Origin: Saccoglossus kowalevskii
Lineage: Eukaryota > Hemichordata > Enteropneusta > Harrimaniidae
DNA length: 20,116 nt
Direction of reading: 5' to 3'
NCBI RefSeq assembly: GCF_000003605.2
Contig: NW_003140827.1
Coordinates: forward strand, 4,345 to 24,460
Part shown: one piece after another, positions 1 through 12,029 of the stretch
Layout: the number at the start of each line of letters is the position of its first letter
How positions within the stretch are numbered: position 1 is the first letter of the stretch
Notes under the pieces: model-generated
What the model was told of the DNA's origin: nothing
The model's database searches: none
Seen by the model: only the letters and a program-made list of their open reading frames with translations
Made by a program: the position numbers and the translations under genes

Positions 1-362
1 AGTTTTGTGATAGTATGACTGACAAGTTTTGTCGTTGTTCTGGGGTAAGTTTGATGGTGTAAGATCGGATTTTCGCATCGTTTTTGTGACACGTACATGA
101 TATGCCTTGTCTCAACTAAGGCCGAAAGACTTTGCACGCCGTCGCTCTAATACAGTGGTTGGTGTACACTGGGCACAAATCTGTAGCTTTCGAAATTACC
201 TTCATCATCTCCTGTAATTTATTTACCCATAGTGAAGAAATACAATATCATATATCGTCGTCGAATCCTGCGTTGTCCCGTGTTTTTTGAAACAGATGGC
301 AATTACCCGGGTGCACTATCACGGGGAAAATCTTTTCCTCTAGGGGTTCTCCACACGTGTCA

Positions 363-373
363 GGGGGGGGGGG
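363..373 (+). repeat. Poly-G run (11 G)
   Basis: Homopolymer inside an open frame with no recognised product; prone to length error in sequencing. Confidence 0.9.
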
Positions 374-520
374 AACTCGTCTCGTCTCTCTATCTCGTCC
401 CCTTGAGGTACGGGATCGGGAAAGTCACTTAAGCTTTACAGTCAAATAAGACACACACAACGAAATACGTTTCAGCTCTCGTCTTAGTCGATCTGTGGAG
501 CACTCTATAAGACACAGCGC

Positions 521-540
521 CCTGGGGGGAAATCCCCAGG
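521..540. promoter_or_regulatory. Palindrome containing a perfect kappaB-like site
   Basis: CCTGGGG and CCCCAGG flank the centre as a 7-bp inverted repeat. GGGGAAATCCCC at 526-537 fits the Rel/NF-kappaB consensus. A TATAA lies about 15 bp upstream (506-510). No gene was found next to it, so function is unproven. Confidence 0.3.
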
Positions 541-640
541 ACTATCACAAGGCTGACCCAAGACTCTTTTAGACTGCGTCAAGGCTCGCCCCAAGTCTCT
601 CCAGGACTCGACTCGACTCTCCAGGACTGCACTCTCTCTT
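541..640 (+). repeat. Short diverged internal repeats (CAGGACT / AAGACT / AAGTCT)
   Basis: CCAGGACT recurs near 536, 600 and 621, and AAGGCTGACCCAAGACTCT is echoed as AAGGCTCGCCCCAAGTCTCT about 42 bp on. The patch is C- and T-rich and non-coding. Confidence 0.4.
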
Positions 641-1948
641 GCTGTGCTCCCCAAGACCAACTCAAACTCTCTTTATTCATTTTCAAAACTCTAACCAATT
701 ACAAAACAGTAAAAAGACTCTAGGGCGTAACCTTCAATCATAAAGCCAATCAAACTAAGTACTGAATACGTCATATCTTTTGATTAATCGTTCACTACAT
801 TAATAACTATGAATATCAACTGTCAGAATCGCGACGGTTATCTGGTAATTAGTTCCAAATCACTGAGCCACGTTCCGTCCAAAACTTCAAATAGGCCTAA
901 ACGATGACAGACATAACACAGCAATTCAGCTAATAATCAACTAATTAAGTCGGTTAACAGATACGCAAAAACAAATTCATGACAGCACTGCAATTTTGTC
1001 AGCTGCCGCTACCGGACACCCGTTGTTATTGGTGGCATACATTTTTGCCTGTGACTCATAGTTTTTTTTGCATTTTTATGTCATTAAATCCTTCAATTAT
1101 ATCTTGTACTTAAAGATCATGTTTTCTTTGTTGGAAGTTCGCAATCCATCTCAAAGTAACAACACTGAGAACATAGCGTTCTGGCGTTCGTGTAGGCACC
1201 TCACGGTGTTAAGGGACGGTGGTTTAGGTTTGTGTGGCGAACGACAATCACCCAGCGACCGACGCTCACAACTTGGATCCCACCATTAACAAAAAGCAAT
1301 ATTATAGTTATATAACTTTTCAGATGTTTTTAATTCAGTATTTTTTTCAATATTCTTCTAAATTTCAACCACTATATTTCCCTAAAAATCAAATAATACC
1401 GGTTTTATGTATTTCCGTATTAAACCTGTAGTCAATTCATGTTCCAGAGCCACTTGGTTTAGCCGTGCATTATCAGCCAATATATCATGGATTGCATATG
1501 CACATTTTGTGTTTGGACCAATCAAATCAATGGATTAACACCATCAATATACTGGTATAATATAATTATCAATATTTACTATTCAGATTTCTGGTTTAAA
1601 AATAAACACAGTCTCACGAATAATACCAAGTTAGAATTGGTCTCGGAAGTCCAATCACACTGACTTAGAATAACATGTTAAGGGGAATGTAATTTCCAGC
1701 TTTTCTGTATTCAACTTAGTATATTATTTTGCGTTGTCAACTATTTTGATTTTCGAACAAGGCATTATGGGTAAAACAAAACAACACGACATCTGTTGCA
1801 AATGATTAAGGACATGATTTTATCCGTAAGTTCAAGTATGTATATTACTCGTGTATTTAATTATATTAATGAAAATTAGACAGATGGAACGACAAAAAAC
1901 GTAAATATATTACGAAAAAAACGAAAACTAAAACTTAAATAAATAAAA
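641..1948. other. Non-coding, AT-rich, nothing recognised
   Basis: Frames at 1068-1289 and 1234-1431 are short and unfamiliar. No splice-flanked exon or repeat boundary could be supported. Confidence 0.6.
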
Positions 1949-2210
1949 ATGGTCATTTTGGTCGTTGTCCTATGTTTGCGATCAGCATGTTATACATTGT
2001 CTCTGTCCGTCCGTCTGCCTGTGTGTATGTATGTCTGTATGTATGTCTATACGTGCGTAATATCTTTCCGTGATTTGTTTTTTCGTCTGGACCGATTACG
2101 TTCAAACCTGACAGGCAGATCACACATCTTGCCAATCAGCCTACCGACTTGTACATTGTATGAGCTACTCTTGTCGATAAATTATATAAAATATACGAAG
2201 TATTGAGCAT
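1949..2210. repeat. Simple-repeat-rich segment, probable end of a dispersed repeat
   Basis: A GTCC/GTCT stretch passes into TGTATGTATGTCTGTATG (about 2022-2053), then into unique-looking sequence with GGACCGATTACGTTCAAACC. That order (GTCT/GTAT tetranucleotides followed by an ACCGATT..TTCAAACT-like block) recurs in dispersed repeats of marine invertebrates; I rely on general familiarity for this. The open frames here arise from the simple repeats. Confidence 0.4.
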
Positions 2211-2312
2211 TTGGTAGCAAAATTTTAAAAATGCAAAAATGTTCATTTCAGTTATCATGTTGCTAGGGCAACCATTTAAGTGTATGGTTGGCACCGGTGT
2301 GCTACCATGTTC

Positions 2313-2476
2313 TTAAAGCGGGAGGTTCGCCACCTGCGCACGCGCGGGAATTGGGTCACGACGACGATAACAACACACGCTAAAAACGCCAAGGCTCATG
2401 GGTAGACGCTTGTTGGTAAACAATAACACACTATGGCCATCTGACGCATGCGCAGGTGACGACTCCCCCGTTTTAA
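2313..2476. mobile_element. Miniature inverted-repeat element with TTAA target duplication
   Basis: TTAA at 2313-2316 and again at 2473-2476 flank 156 bp. The 34-bp ends (including TTAA) are inverted repeats with 26 matching positions, sharing the perfect block CACCTGCGCA (TGCGCAGGTG at the right end). TTAA duplication is typical of piggyBac-type elements, so this is probably a non-autonomous relative. The GC-rich, NRF-1-like ends stand out from the AT-rich surroundings. No coding frame is present. Confidence 0.65.
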
Positions 2477-5400
2477 CTTCCAACAAATTTAAAGTATTAC
2501 TTCAGAAGTTATAAATGAAATCGTGTATGAACATCACGGTTAGCATATGTTTAAATGTGATACGAGTACAGCGTGGTATTCATACATCATTAGTTTCGTT
2601 GTATTAACACCACGAACAACATATGTTTAGTTACAATTCTGCAATTGTCTTTATCAATCTAGTTAGCGGGTTAGTCACGTGGTCGTGGGGGTAATTAGCC
2701 TTTGCCGTCCTTCCAAACAATCACACTTTGATCTCAGATGTTTTAACAAAGACATGTCATGCTTTCGTCGGCTGAATGGTCATTTGTAACTTGTACAGTC
2801 TGTGGGTTTTCCACGACATCAGAAGTATTGGCGTCATTAAGGCGTCTGCGCTGGAGGCGATAATGAATTAAATTTGAAAAACGTTGTGTAGTTCACACAT
2901 TCTACGTAGTACTCAGACTGCTCAGTAAATTTATCAGGGGTTGATAGTAAGGCACCGTGAGTAATCAGGCGTTACTGTCTGTACTGTAAGATCTCAAACA
3001 AGGAAACCATTGTTAATTCTTATAAACTGCAATACATATATATATCTACTTATACACACTATGAGGTCAGGTACAATTAAGATTACATTAGAGTATATTT
3101 ATTATTAAGTAAAATATTAACTACATTCTGTACGCAAAAATGGCCTAGTAAGGGGTGCCTGGCGATGTAATCACCCAAAGATGTTCGCTCGCTCAGTCGT
3201 GTAACGCACTCTGTATGTTTGACGTAATCGTCAGTAAAGTCATCAGTCTGTCGACAAGTCGCGGTTGTGGTTCCACGAAAGAAATACTTGTTTGCTACAA
3301 CATTACACGGTATACACCCTTACTGTCACATATAATGTGTACAAAATACATAACCCTTGTTTAAAACAATCGTTAAACTCGATTTCTTATACTCCTACTA
3401 GAGAATTTAACGACTCGCATCATATTTAAATTGTAACATGTCGTTCGGACATAGCATCGATGATAACTCAGTTATACTCACCCGACGTATGGTGTCGTGA
3501 CGTAGTGTTCACGTGACGGGGTGCCAGGTGAGTCGTATCACTGACGACAAAGGCGTGTATCGCAAGGTAAATTCTACAAACAGTGCGTTCTATAAGTACA
3601 CACAAGTATTCATATAGAAACGTTTTAACTACTAATAGTCAGGAATTAATTGTATTTTGTCTGAGAGCATACGAGATAAAAGACAAACTGGTGGTATTGG
3701 TGTGACATGCCAGTACAACGTTCAAGGCTATTCAGTCTGCTCTAAAAAAACAATATAGAACCGGCAGGCGACGCGAAACCATCTTTCATGTCGACGTGCT
3801 TACTATAGATTTCCCGTCATGCATCACACAGGTTATTATCAAATTCACATTCCATCAAATTCACAATAATAATGGATATTTCATTATGTGCGGTATTTCA
3901 ACTTGTCAACGTATTTGAAATATTACAGTGTTTAAACTACAATCTGACAGATCATGTGGAGAACTGTTTCCATAGTAACACCTCGCAGTTCGCATAATGA
4001 AACACTACCACGCCACTCTGTGGACAACAAGTGCCAGAGTAGTACGACATATAAATATGCTTCGACTTTTACATGTAAAATATTCCATGTACGCAGAAAT
4101 TATAGTTTACTATCGTACATGCATTTGAAAGATTTATTGATTCATTTTTACATTTCCCATACATTAGACAATAGTAAATGTATATGAGAAATAATGTATG
4201 TACTCATCGTCATCATGTTGTTATCGTTGTCCTTGTATTATTACATTCCCCAACATTTATTTTGTTTATATCTACACAGACTCAGGTAATAATATATTAC
4301 AAGATCTAGGCCAAGTTCGCTTAATGCCTGGCATGAACATTTTTAATAATATTGGTGAACTTGTAACTCTTCTTTTGTGGTCACAATAAGTATAACAATT
4401 TGTATCTGATCTTCTTCAAACTAAAAAATAATATTCATCACTATAAAATATCCACCAAGTTTAATTTTAGAGTGACTAGCATGTATTCTTTTCAAAATAT
4501 ACGTGAAAATTTAGCTAAACTAAAATAATCTGTTAGACGCAGTGAAGATTAAAATGGGGACATTTGTGCTGCTGATCATAAGAAACCAGATATTCTTTTT
4601 TTAATTTAATATAATTCACAACGAAAACAATTATGATAGTTAAGATGTGTATATTTCAAAGACAGTACGCTCTGTTTTGACTTACATTTATGCAATGAAA
4701 AATTCAGCATTGCGCCAAATATCAGGTCACGTGATCGAAACAAAATATCCAAAAGGTTAGTAGACATATTTTGTTGAAAAATACTGTATAACTTGTATAT
4801 CTTTTCATTTTTACGGGAAATAAGGTGTTACCAATATTATTTTGATATAGTATAATTACACATACAAATATGAACACATTTGACAATGCAAACAAGCCAT
4901 TGGCATTTCATTCTGTCAAAGTTATAGTTCCAACCGAATAGCCACCTGTCATTTCGTCGGTGCAACGCTGTTATTATAACGACGTTTAGAATGAGTTGAC
5001 GCTTCATATGTACCACACGAGGGCATAGCGCATTGTGCTGTGGAACCAGGGACCTGGTCCGTTGCTCCTCGTTAACCCAACAAACGCCACTTGTGTTGAT
5101 CACATTATAGTCATAAATGTCCTAGCCATGAACGTGCTCTTCATTTCTATATAGGGTGTTAGACCCACGCCTTGGGACAGCAATCTCCGGGAAAGCACGA
5201 TTTAGTAGTGAATGGTGTATTTTACTAAATCACGTGGTAGACAATTACTACTACTATAAATAGTTCCAACAACACAGAGCGTGATTAATGGTCGCTGAAA
5301 CAGATTAGAACACGAACCTCGATTTACAGGGAAACCAAGTGATTCGTATAAGCTTTTCTAAGCGAGTAGACTTCACGTCAATAATTAATAATTAAAACAT

Positions 5401-5656
5401 CATTAGTATATTTTACAGAAATTTGCAAGTTGCAGCATTTTCGGTGCTTCGCTTCAGTGGCTCGGGCTGCTCATGTCACCACGGTGAATCGCTTCAATAC
5501 GACACGACATGCGTTTACCTCCGCGTTGAAAAGTCATTATGTACCCCTGTACCCCGAGGTCCATGGCATTTGTTTCATTTAACATTTCTACGTGTGTTTA
5601 GCTGCCTATTAATTTTAGAACAGTCCTTATACATATACATTTGACTCTTTTTTGGT
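2477..5656. other. Non-coding interval, no gene recognised
   Basis: It contains scattered palindromic E-boxes (CACGTG at 2676, 3510, 4728, 5231), a CpG-richer patch at 3480-3540 bounded by ACTCACC and GGTGAGT, and a 9-bp inverted repeat at 5199-5207 and 5223-5231. Short frames, including 4837-5103 on the minus strand, resemble no protein I know. Confidence 0.6.
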
Positions 5657-5804
5657 CCACCACCACCACCACCACCACCACCACCACCGCCGCCGCCGCC
5701 ACCGCCACCGCCGCAACCACCACCACCACCACCACCGCCACCGCCACCACCGCCACCACCACCACCGCAACCACCACCACCACCACCACCACCACCACCA
5801 CCAC
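5657..5804. repeat. (CCA)n/(CCG)n trinucleotide microsatellite
   Basis: About 49 triplets, mostly CCA with interspersed CCG and two CAA interruptions. The longest frame through it on the minus strand is a run of Val and Ala with no gene-like flanks, so it is treated as non-coding. The minus strand (GGT/GGC) could form two-tier G-quadruplex structures. Confidence 0.95.
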
Positions 5805-6583
5805 ATTTGTTGGGGTTTGAGTTATTGAGGTTGATTACTGTTCATATTTTGTGCTCGATCCATTGTAAATTTGCCATTTTTACCCGACGTTTAGGGGAGA
5901 CAGTACCATCGTATCCATAACTATTTACACAAAGACAGAATGAAATCCAGACCATTTAACAATCAAACTAGTGACACCTTTAGATCGCCTGGCATAATTT
6001 CAATCGCTTTTGGACAACGTAATTCAATGTATCTGAAAACCAAATAAAGATATCGAGACACGTGCACAAACTTAAACATCGCTGGCATCATACAACGCCA
6101 TGTCAACATTTGTCACAACACATACCTTTCAATAAGCAATCTGTAAATTTAAACTCCTCGATATAGGTGCCTTTCAGCGTAATAATGTGTTCCGTGTGTT
6201 TGTAAACGTCGCATTCAAACACACTAAGTTAAGTGATAGAAAGTATACACTCGTACTCTACGGTTGAATTGACCCAATGTGACCTCATGACGTCACAAAA
6301 TTGACACTTGGTAACAACACTATATTGCAAAAAAAAAACGTATAACACAGTGCGGTGCAATGTCAACTTAGAGAGCTATTGAGATTATTGTTGATTGCGT
6401 GTGACATATCACAGTAATACTGGGTATTTTGACTGAAACACGATTCCATATATCTGTGCAGCATTTCCAGGATCGTCGATGATCAACAATTAAACAGAAT
6501 TAAGTTGTTGATAGGTGGACTAGATTCTTTGTATCTACATATCTATATATTCACGTATAAATGGTGTACTCGTTGGCGACGTC

Positions 6584-6675
6584 GACTGGCTTGTATTCAT
6601 AGGGCTAACACAGGTAACACAATATTTCCCTCTTTCCTGATGTGGACTGGCTTATCCATATAGCTAACATCGGTG
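6584..6675 (+). repeat. Two-copy diverged direct repeat, offset 61 bp
   Basis: GACTGGCTT..CATA..GCTAACA..GGT occurs at 6584-6613 and again at 6645-6675. Non-coding. Confidence 0.4.
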
Positions 6676-8039
6676 TCAATGGTGCACTACAGTTCGATCA
6701 TTGTTCTACCGAACGGCATAGCAACGCATATATGAACTAAAAATAATAAAAGCATGTGTTCCTTACTCGCTACATGGGGGTTTATAGTTCCATGCTCGCT
6801 ATAACGGATTTCGTTTCAGATGGTGCTCATTTGGATTTTTGGTGGGATACTAGTAGTACGAAGTCTGTTGAAAACTGGACCAAAAATGATCGACGTTGGG
6901 GTGCTTTGGGGTTCAGAATTGTTTTGTTTGTTTGCCCCGAAATGATTAAATGTTTGTTAGTGGCGACAACGGGGCTAACAAAATTTGGCGAGCCTCAAAA
7001 ATTGATGTCAAAACCGTGGCGCATACATACACAACTTTAGAGTAGAAGTACGAATGTCAACGCGTGTAACTAAACGGTATCCATACCATACACAGGGACA
7101 GAACCATGGATTTAATATTGTGGGTTAAGAATCGCACTGACACGAGCCGCCAAACAAACAATTCGGTTTACGATAAATCATAATTAACTTAAGGAGTATC
7201 AAAATGAATTTGGGATTCAAATACTGACAGTTATCCCTATCGCCACTTAGAGAATCACTCTGTCAACTACTCTATCTGTATTTGTAGAGTAAATGTTCAG
7301 AAACGTGGATAAGTACGGTTTGCGACCAGAATAGGTTGCTGTACAACAATATCGTCTTGAAAAACAATTGTATATAGCAGGGTACCGTGACCGTCTCTGT
7401 AACTGTGGTTGTCATGGTAATAGCATATGTGGTTACAAATTATGTAAATAATACCGATAATACCGGTATGTACTTGGCACAGCAAGATTAGCGTGACGCG
7501 ACTGTTACGTCACTAAAATTGAAACCAGGGTTTTAACGTTTACGCATTCATATCGATATACGCTTCGACATAACTGTACTATTTAGGAACCCGTCAAAAT
7601 GTAACAAATACGTATTGCATAGGAATAATAGCGGTTTGTATCATCATATTTTAAAACTAGTTTTTTTGTATTATTTAAATTTCTTAAAAACGTATTGATT
7701 CCAATATGCTAACCACAATAATATAAGGCGTTTTTTACATACAGTAAATTGCAACATAAATTCGGTGTATGTTAAAAACGCAGCCTGGATTATTAAAGCA
7801 GAAAATATATATATATATAACATCGTGAATATAAGACAGTTCTGGACCCATAGAGGGGAAAGAAAGGCCACTTGTTTAAAACGCAACGACATCTGATAAT
7901 CGACTGTCGGTTCTAAAAATAGGTATAACGATTTTATAACATCTGCTGAGGCCTAGTATTCTAATATCGAACGTCGCTAACTAATGCATGCTAGAAATTG
8001 GCGCGACTACACGGTGGTAAGTTCTGGCGCGTTGTGGTC

Positions 8040-8064
8040 GCCACCGATGCTCCGAGTCGGTGGC
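8040..8064. repeat. Perfect 8-bp hairpin, GC-rich
   Basis: GCCACCGA (8040-8047) pairs with TCGGTGGC (8057-8064) around a 9-base loop, within an otherwise AT-rich stretch. No RNA family recognised. Confidence 0.5.
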
Positions 8065-8144
8065 CAAATTACCATGGAGGCATTTGATTTTGACATAGTA
8101 AACGCACCCAGAAAACAACACTTTATAAATTATATTACTTGCAC

Positions 8145-8524
8145 ATGAGAAACGAAAACAATTATTTTCATGATGTCTATATCTCATCAGGCAAGTTTAT
8201 AATATTGAAAAAGAGCGTGGTGATAGGGGAGGCAAATTAGCGAAGCTAATCATTCAACATGCTGTGACGTTGACTATACTCCTTTTCTTTTTTTTTCTTT
8301 TTACTTTATATTCGTATTTTTATAATTATCTCGTTACCATGGTTTTTGTGTAGAAATTTTACTCTTTTGATAGGATAATTCTATGTATTTATCTGTGTGG
8401 TTAACGTATAAATAAAATAAAATAAAATAAAATAAAATAAAATAAAATAAAATAAAATAAAATAAAATAAAATAAAATAAAATAAAATAAAATAAAAAAT
8501 AAAATAAAATAAAATAAAATAAAG
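8145..8524 (+). mobile_element. Retroposed insertion (truncated LINE or SINE) with (AATAA)n tail
   Basis: TATTACTTGCAC occurs at 8133-8144 and is repeated exactly at 8525-8536, directly after an A-rich tail. This is the signature of target-primed reverse transcription by a non-LTR retrotransposon. The 380-bp insert has an unassigned body, a T-rich stretch near 8280-8340, and a tail of AATAA repeats. The first 32 codons from 8145 are open in one frame but match nothing I recognise, and no tRNA-like box was seen at the 5' side. It may be a 5'-truncated LINE end. Confidence 0.65.
8410..8523 (+). repeat. (AATAA)n pentanucleotide array
   Basis: About 23 near-perfect copies, with one slip (extra A residues) around 8491-8500. 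It is the 3' tail of the insertion at 8145-8524. Confidence 0.97.
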
Positions 8525-8683
8525 TATTACTTGCACTTTACCATTTTTATGCTGAAAGGTGACTTTAAAATATTTGATATAAAACTACTCGATCCAAAGA
8601 GATATCAGCGTCTAGAGGTAGCTACATAATGATTAAAAATGCATTTTCAAAACATCCATGCACTGTAAAATACATTAATTTCT

Positions 8684-8860
8684 CTTGGAATTAATTTTCG
8701 CCATTTTCACCGAAGGAATAATTCAGTGAAAATAAAATCCAGTCAATATGCCTTTTTTTCTATACTTTACATCATGATTCAACTCATAAAAAATCAGTGG
8801 AAATTAAATTCCATACAAAACATCCAAAAAAAATTTTCAGCGAAAATTTATTCCAGCTAA
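8684..8860. repeat. Diverged motif set around CAG(T/C)GAAAAT..TTCCAG
   Basis: Related 19-base blocks occur near 8724 (CAGTGAAAATAAAATCCAG), near 8796 (CAGTGGAAATTAAATTCCA) and near 8840 (CAGCGAAAATTTATTCCAG). TGGAATTAATTTTCGCC near 8685 is an inverted version. This may be a decayed short repeat element. Confidence 0.35.
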
Positions 8861-8991
8861 AATAAAATATTTTACAATAACCTTTTAATCTATCTATGGT
8901 GCAAATTCATTGTTCGTGGCATTTGGTGCGACATTTCAATGTGTTTTCCAAAACCAAATTGTGGGTAAACATCTTCCATTGTACATTTACA

Positions 8992-9008
8992 CACGGTTAG
9001 TAACCGTG
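8992..9008. repeat. Near-perfect palindrome CACGGTTA-G-TAACCGTG
   Basis: Two 8-bp arms with a single central base. It could be a dimeric factor-binding site (AACCGT half-sites resemble MYB or Grainyhead-type sites), but no nearby gene supports this. Confidence 0.45.
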
Positions 9009-9926
9009 ATTTACATAACGAGGCCGAGTAACGAAAGACAGTGTATTTGAATTGCATGGTTTAACATAACAAAGAGCCTTGAATGGTTAGTTCAGCATTA
9101 TTCACGCGATACGCCATAGTATTTGAAACTTTCAAGTTGATTTTAGAAGATGGACTACCATTTGTCCACGGAATAAGATTCATCATAGTTCAGATACTTG
9201 TATAAAAAGAGTGATTATAATAGTATACATTGTATAATAAAGTAGCTTCGTTTCTTCGCGGCCAAATACAAATAAACTTGTTATAGCGTTTTCACGGAAA
9301 CTGTCGTGACTATTCAATATATCGTCTTGTAAAACTGTTGTGAGCTTTTGTCAAAGCTAAAAAATCCGTAACCTAATTTTCTAAGCGAATAAGTTGAGAA
9401 AATACAGAAAAAGCGACAACGAAACACGAATTATTTGTTTTACTTTTATACTTAGAAATATTACAATGTATTAATCAGTGCTACTTCGGTGCTTACTATG
9501 TTGTGCAAAAGGTGCAAATTGGGGGGGGGCTCGAACTTGTTTGGCGGTGATAGGTTAGTATCTATTGTTATGTAAATATAACAATGAAGGGATAATCCAT
9601 TATCAAAGATTACTGTTTCACAGTATTCACTGACTTTTACAAATAAGACACAATAAACAATCAAATGCACGTTACAAGTACATCTAAGCCTTTTCAGAGG
9701 CAAACATGATGAATACCATAGGAGCTATAGTTTGTTTTAATGTCTCAAACACTCATTTGAGTTAGCTTTCCAAAGACATTCAGATGTTTTAATCTAATTA
9801 TAACTCCATAGGAGTTGCATATAGTGTGATACATTTAAGAGTTTGGACATGAACGCACTAACGTGTTAATACGTCCATGGTTTAGCGGAACGGTTTTATG
9901 TATTAAAAAACCCTACAGTTACACAC

Positions 9927-9955
9927 CCACGATATGTGATTCTCATATATCGTGG
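9927..9955. repeat. 9-bp hairpin
   Basis: CCACGATAT pairs with ATATCGTGG around an 11-base loop. It is isolated, with no gene next to it; it may be an end of a decayed inverted-repeat element. Confidence 0.45.
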
Positions 9956-12029
9956 TAATGGAACTGACCCAGGCATGTCCACAAAACTGGCCAATATACG
10001 GGACTGCCTGGGGATACTAAAATAATCAATGGGCACCATGTGTTCAATAATCAAACAAGATAAAAGAAAAAATGCTAAAAATTGCGGAAAATATCAAATA
10101 TCACTACCGCTTAGGGCTTACCAATAAAAGGGACATTTATGTTCATTGCACCGGTGTGTATCATTGTTACGTAGCGAACCCAAACACGGAGTTATCCAGT
10201 AATGTATAAGAGATAAATAGAACACGGATTCTATAAACCTCTGTTTTTTAGTCGAATTTCTGGTTGATTAAAGCGAAGTCAATAAAGTCAAAAACACATA
10301 CCAAGGAATAAGTCTAGTAAATGTCTGCATGGCGCCATGTAAGCATAGATAGATAGTGCAAGATTAATATTATGAAAAATCAAGTATTTACCAAATCTGC
10401 TGTTTTCAATATGGCAACTCAGAATGGAGGACAGTTCTTCATAAATCTATCGATATTGTGATACTTTACACATGAAAGAAAACCGTCGTTACACCCTGAA
10501 GATATTTTGAACATATCCACTACTGACGTTTCTAATGACGTCATCACATCATATTCAAAGTATTAGTTTACACTAGAGCTTATTGGGATAGTTCAATGAC
10601 CACTGGGCGAATTGTGAAGAAGACTGCTAATTACGGGAATAAATCTATATAAGAACATCCATCATCCTTGGAGTAGCATACTCATAAAAAGAATCAGCAT
10701 TGTACTTCACAACGAATTGTGCTTTACATTGTTTGACTGCAAAATCAACCGCGTATTGGGTGCATGCGTGCAGGTTTAGTAGAAACCATTAACAATATCA
10801 GAAAGTGTTTTATAAAAACCTACGTAAAACCTGGCTTTATTTTTGTTTATTTTTGAAAAAATCGTCTTATGACAAAACATATCAGGTAACAGTTGTGACG
10901 TCTGCGTGTTACAATATTACCCGTGAATTGGAAAACATTGCATACATGTTTGCAGAAAACAATATAAATGAGTATATGTTGCATAGGGGTAAACATAGTT
11001 TAAAATAACTGACTCGTTTGATACACAGGCTTTCCTATCACATAATAAAATAGTGTAAATTCATCGGAACTTCCCCTTCCTCAGTTGTCCCAGATGGTAA
11101 CATGGCACTCTTACCTTCGCAACTAGTGTATATTTTCAGTTCATTTAACGCATAGAGATGCTGGCGATTGTTCGGCTCGTGACGGTGTGTACACCCTGCG
11201 TTCCGTTACCTAGATTGGTCTCACTATTACCACTATGTCAATAGACGCCTAGTTTCAGTGGTCAACAGTCACATACAAATGTTGTTTTACAAACTTAAAC
11301 AATAGTCTGAGTTGTTCACATCAATGTATTTGTTGATAGAAAGAGGAAGAATACTAATTAGTTTGACAACTCTTCGATACCATTGCTGGGGGGCAATTAA
11401 ACCTTTGTATATTCTTGTTCAGAAGCGACGGGGATCTCGGAGTAAAGAATTCGGCACCAGTGCTTGTGATTCACCTGACAATTGAGAGTGAACTATTCAT
11501 TCAAAAGAATTGTTAAGTTCATTATATAACAACATAGTGATAAAACGACATTCCGTTTGTGTGTTTTGAAAATGCGTCTATTCTCACGATGATATCAAAC
11601 TCGGAGTCTCTCGTGAGTTGTTTTACAAGTAAATCAGAAGCGCATGCGCATTTATGTCTTTTCATTATTTTATCGAATATATACTGCTATTTTTTTATTA
11701 AAATAACGTGTTTTTTCATTTTACGATAAATCAAGATATATTGCTCATCTGAACATACATTAACAGAATTATTTTGACAAGCTCAAAGTTCTCCATGTTC
11801 TCTCTTCAATAGTCACTGGCAGTAAAAAGCAGTGTGGTATAACAGACTCAATAAAACCAAGATTATACCTGGTACTGCCCACAACTATTACATTTTGTAT
11901 TTACGGTTATAAGAACTCGATGTAAGTTAATAACCATGGTTATCATTCTGAGTGCCAGATCATTCTCGCTCGGCAGAGTGATTTTCTCTGTTTTAAATAT
12001 TTATAAATAACAGTCATAAAAACAAATGA

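Larger units (their letters stand above)
5805..8132. other. Non-coding interval, no gene recognised
   Basis: It holds a full CRE palindrome TGACGTCA at 6288-6295 and a TA run near 7805-7819. The longest open frame of the window (6756-7040, plus, 94 codons) lies here but has no recognisable domain, signal peptide or splice context. Confidence 0.6.
8537..12029. other. Non-coding interval, no gene recognised
   Basis: Small motifs only: G run at 9521-9529, CRE palindrome TGACGTCA at 10536-10543, and an NRF-1-like AGCGCATGCGCA at 11639-11650. A minus-strand open stretch with a donor-like GTAAGA near 11110-11210 was noted but not identified. Confidence 0.55.

Noticed and set aside
1-50. Possible exon end, open frame with TGTCGTTGTTCTGG before GGTAAGT
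   Set aside because: Only about 14 codons are visible before the window edge, so an exon cannot be separated from chance.
2949-2971. TAAGGCAC seed like miR-124
   Set aside because: Only the seed matches; the rest of the mature sequence differs and no pairing arm is present nearby.
4837-5103. Minus-strand frame of 88 codons
   Set aside because: No similarity to a known protein family that I can name, and no flanking gene structure.
2676-5236. Several CACGTG E-boxes
   Set aside because: The number is close to chance expectation for this length; no clustering at a promoter.
5598-5804. Val/Ala homopolymer-like frame on the minus strand
   Set aside because: Produced entirely by the CCA/CCG microsatellite.
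6756-7040. Longest open frame, 94 codons, plus strand
   Set aside because: No recognisable domain, unfamiliar composition, no ATG start at its stated beginning (GTG), no splice context. This length is expected by chance in 20 kb.
11110-11210. Minus-strand open stretch of about 30 codons between an AG and a GTAAGA
   Set aside because: Splice-like borders and an open frame, but the product is unrecognised. Too short to support.
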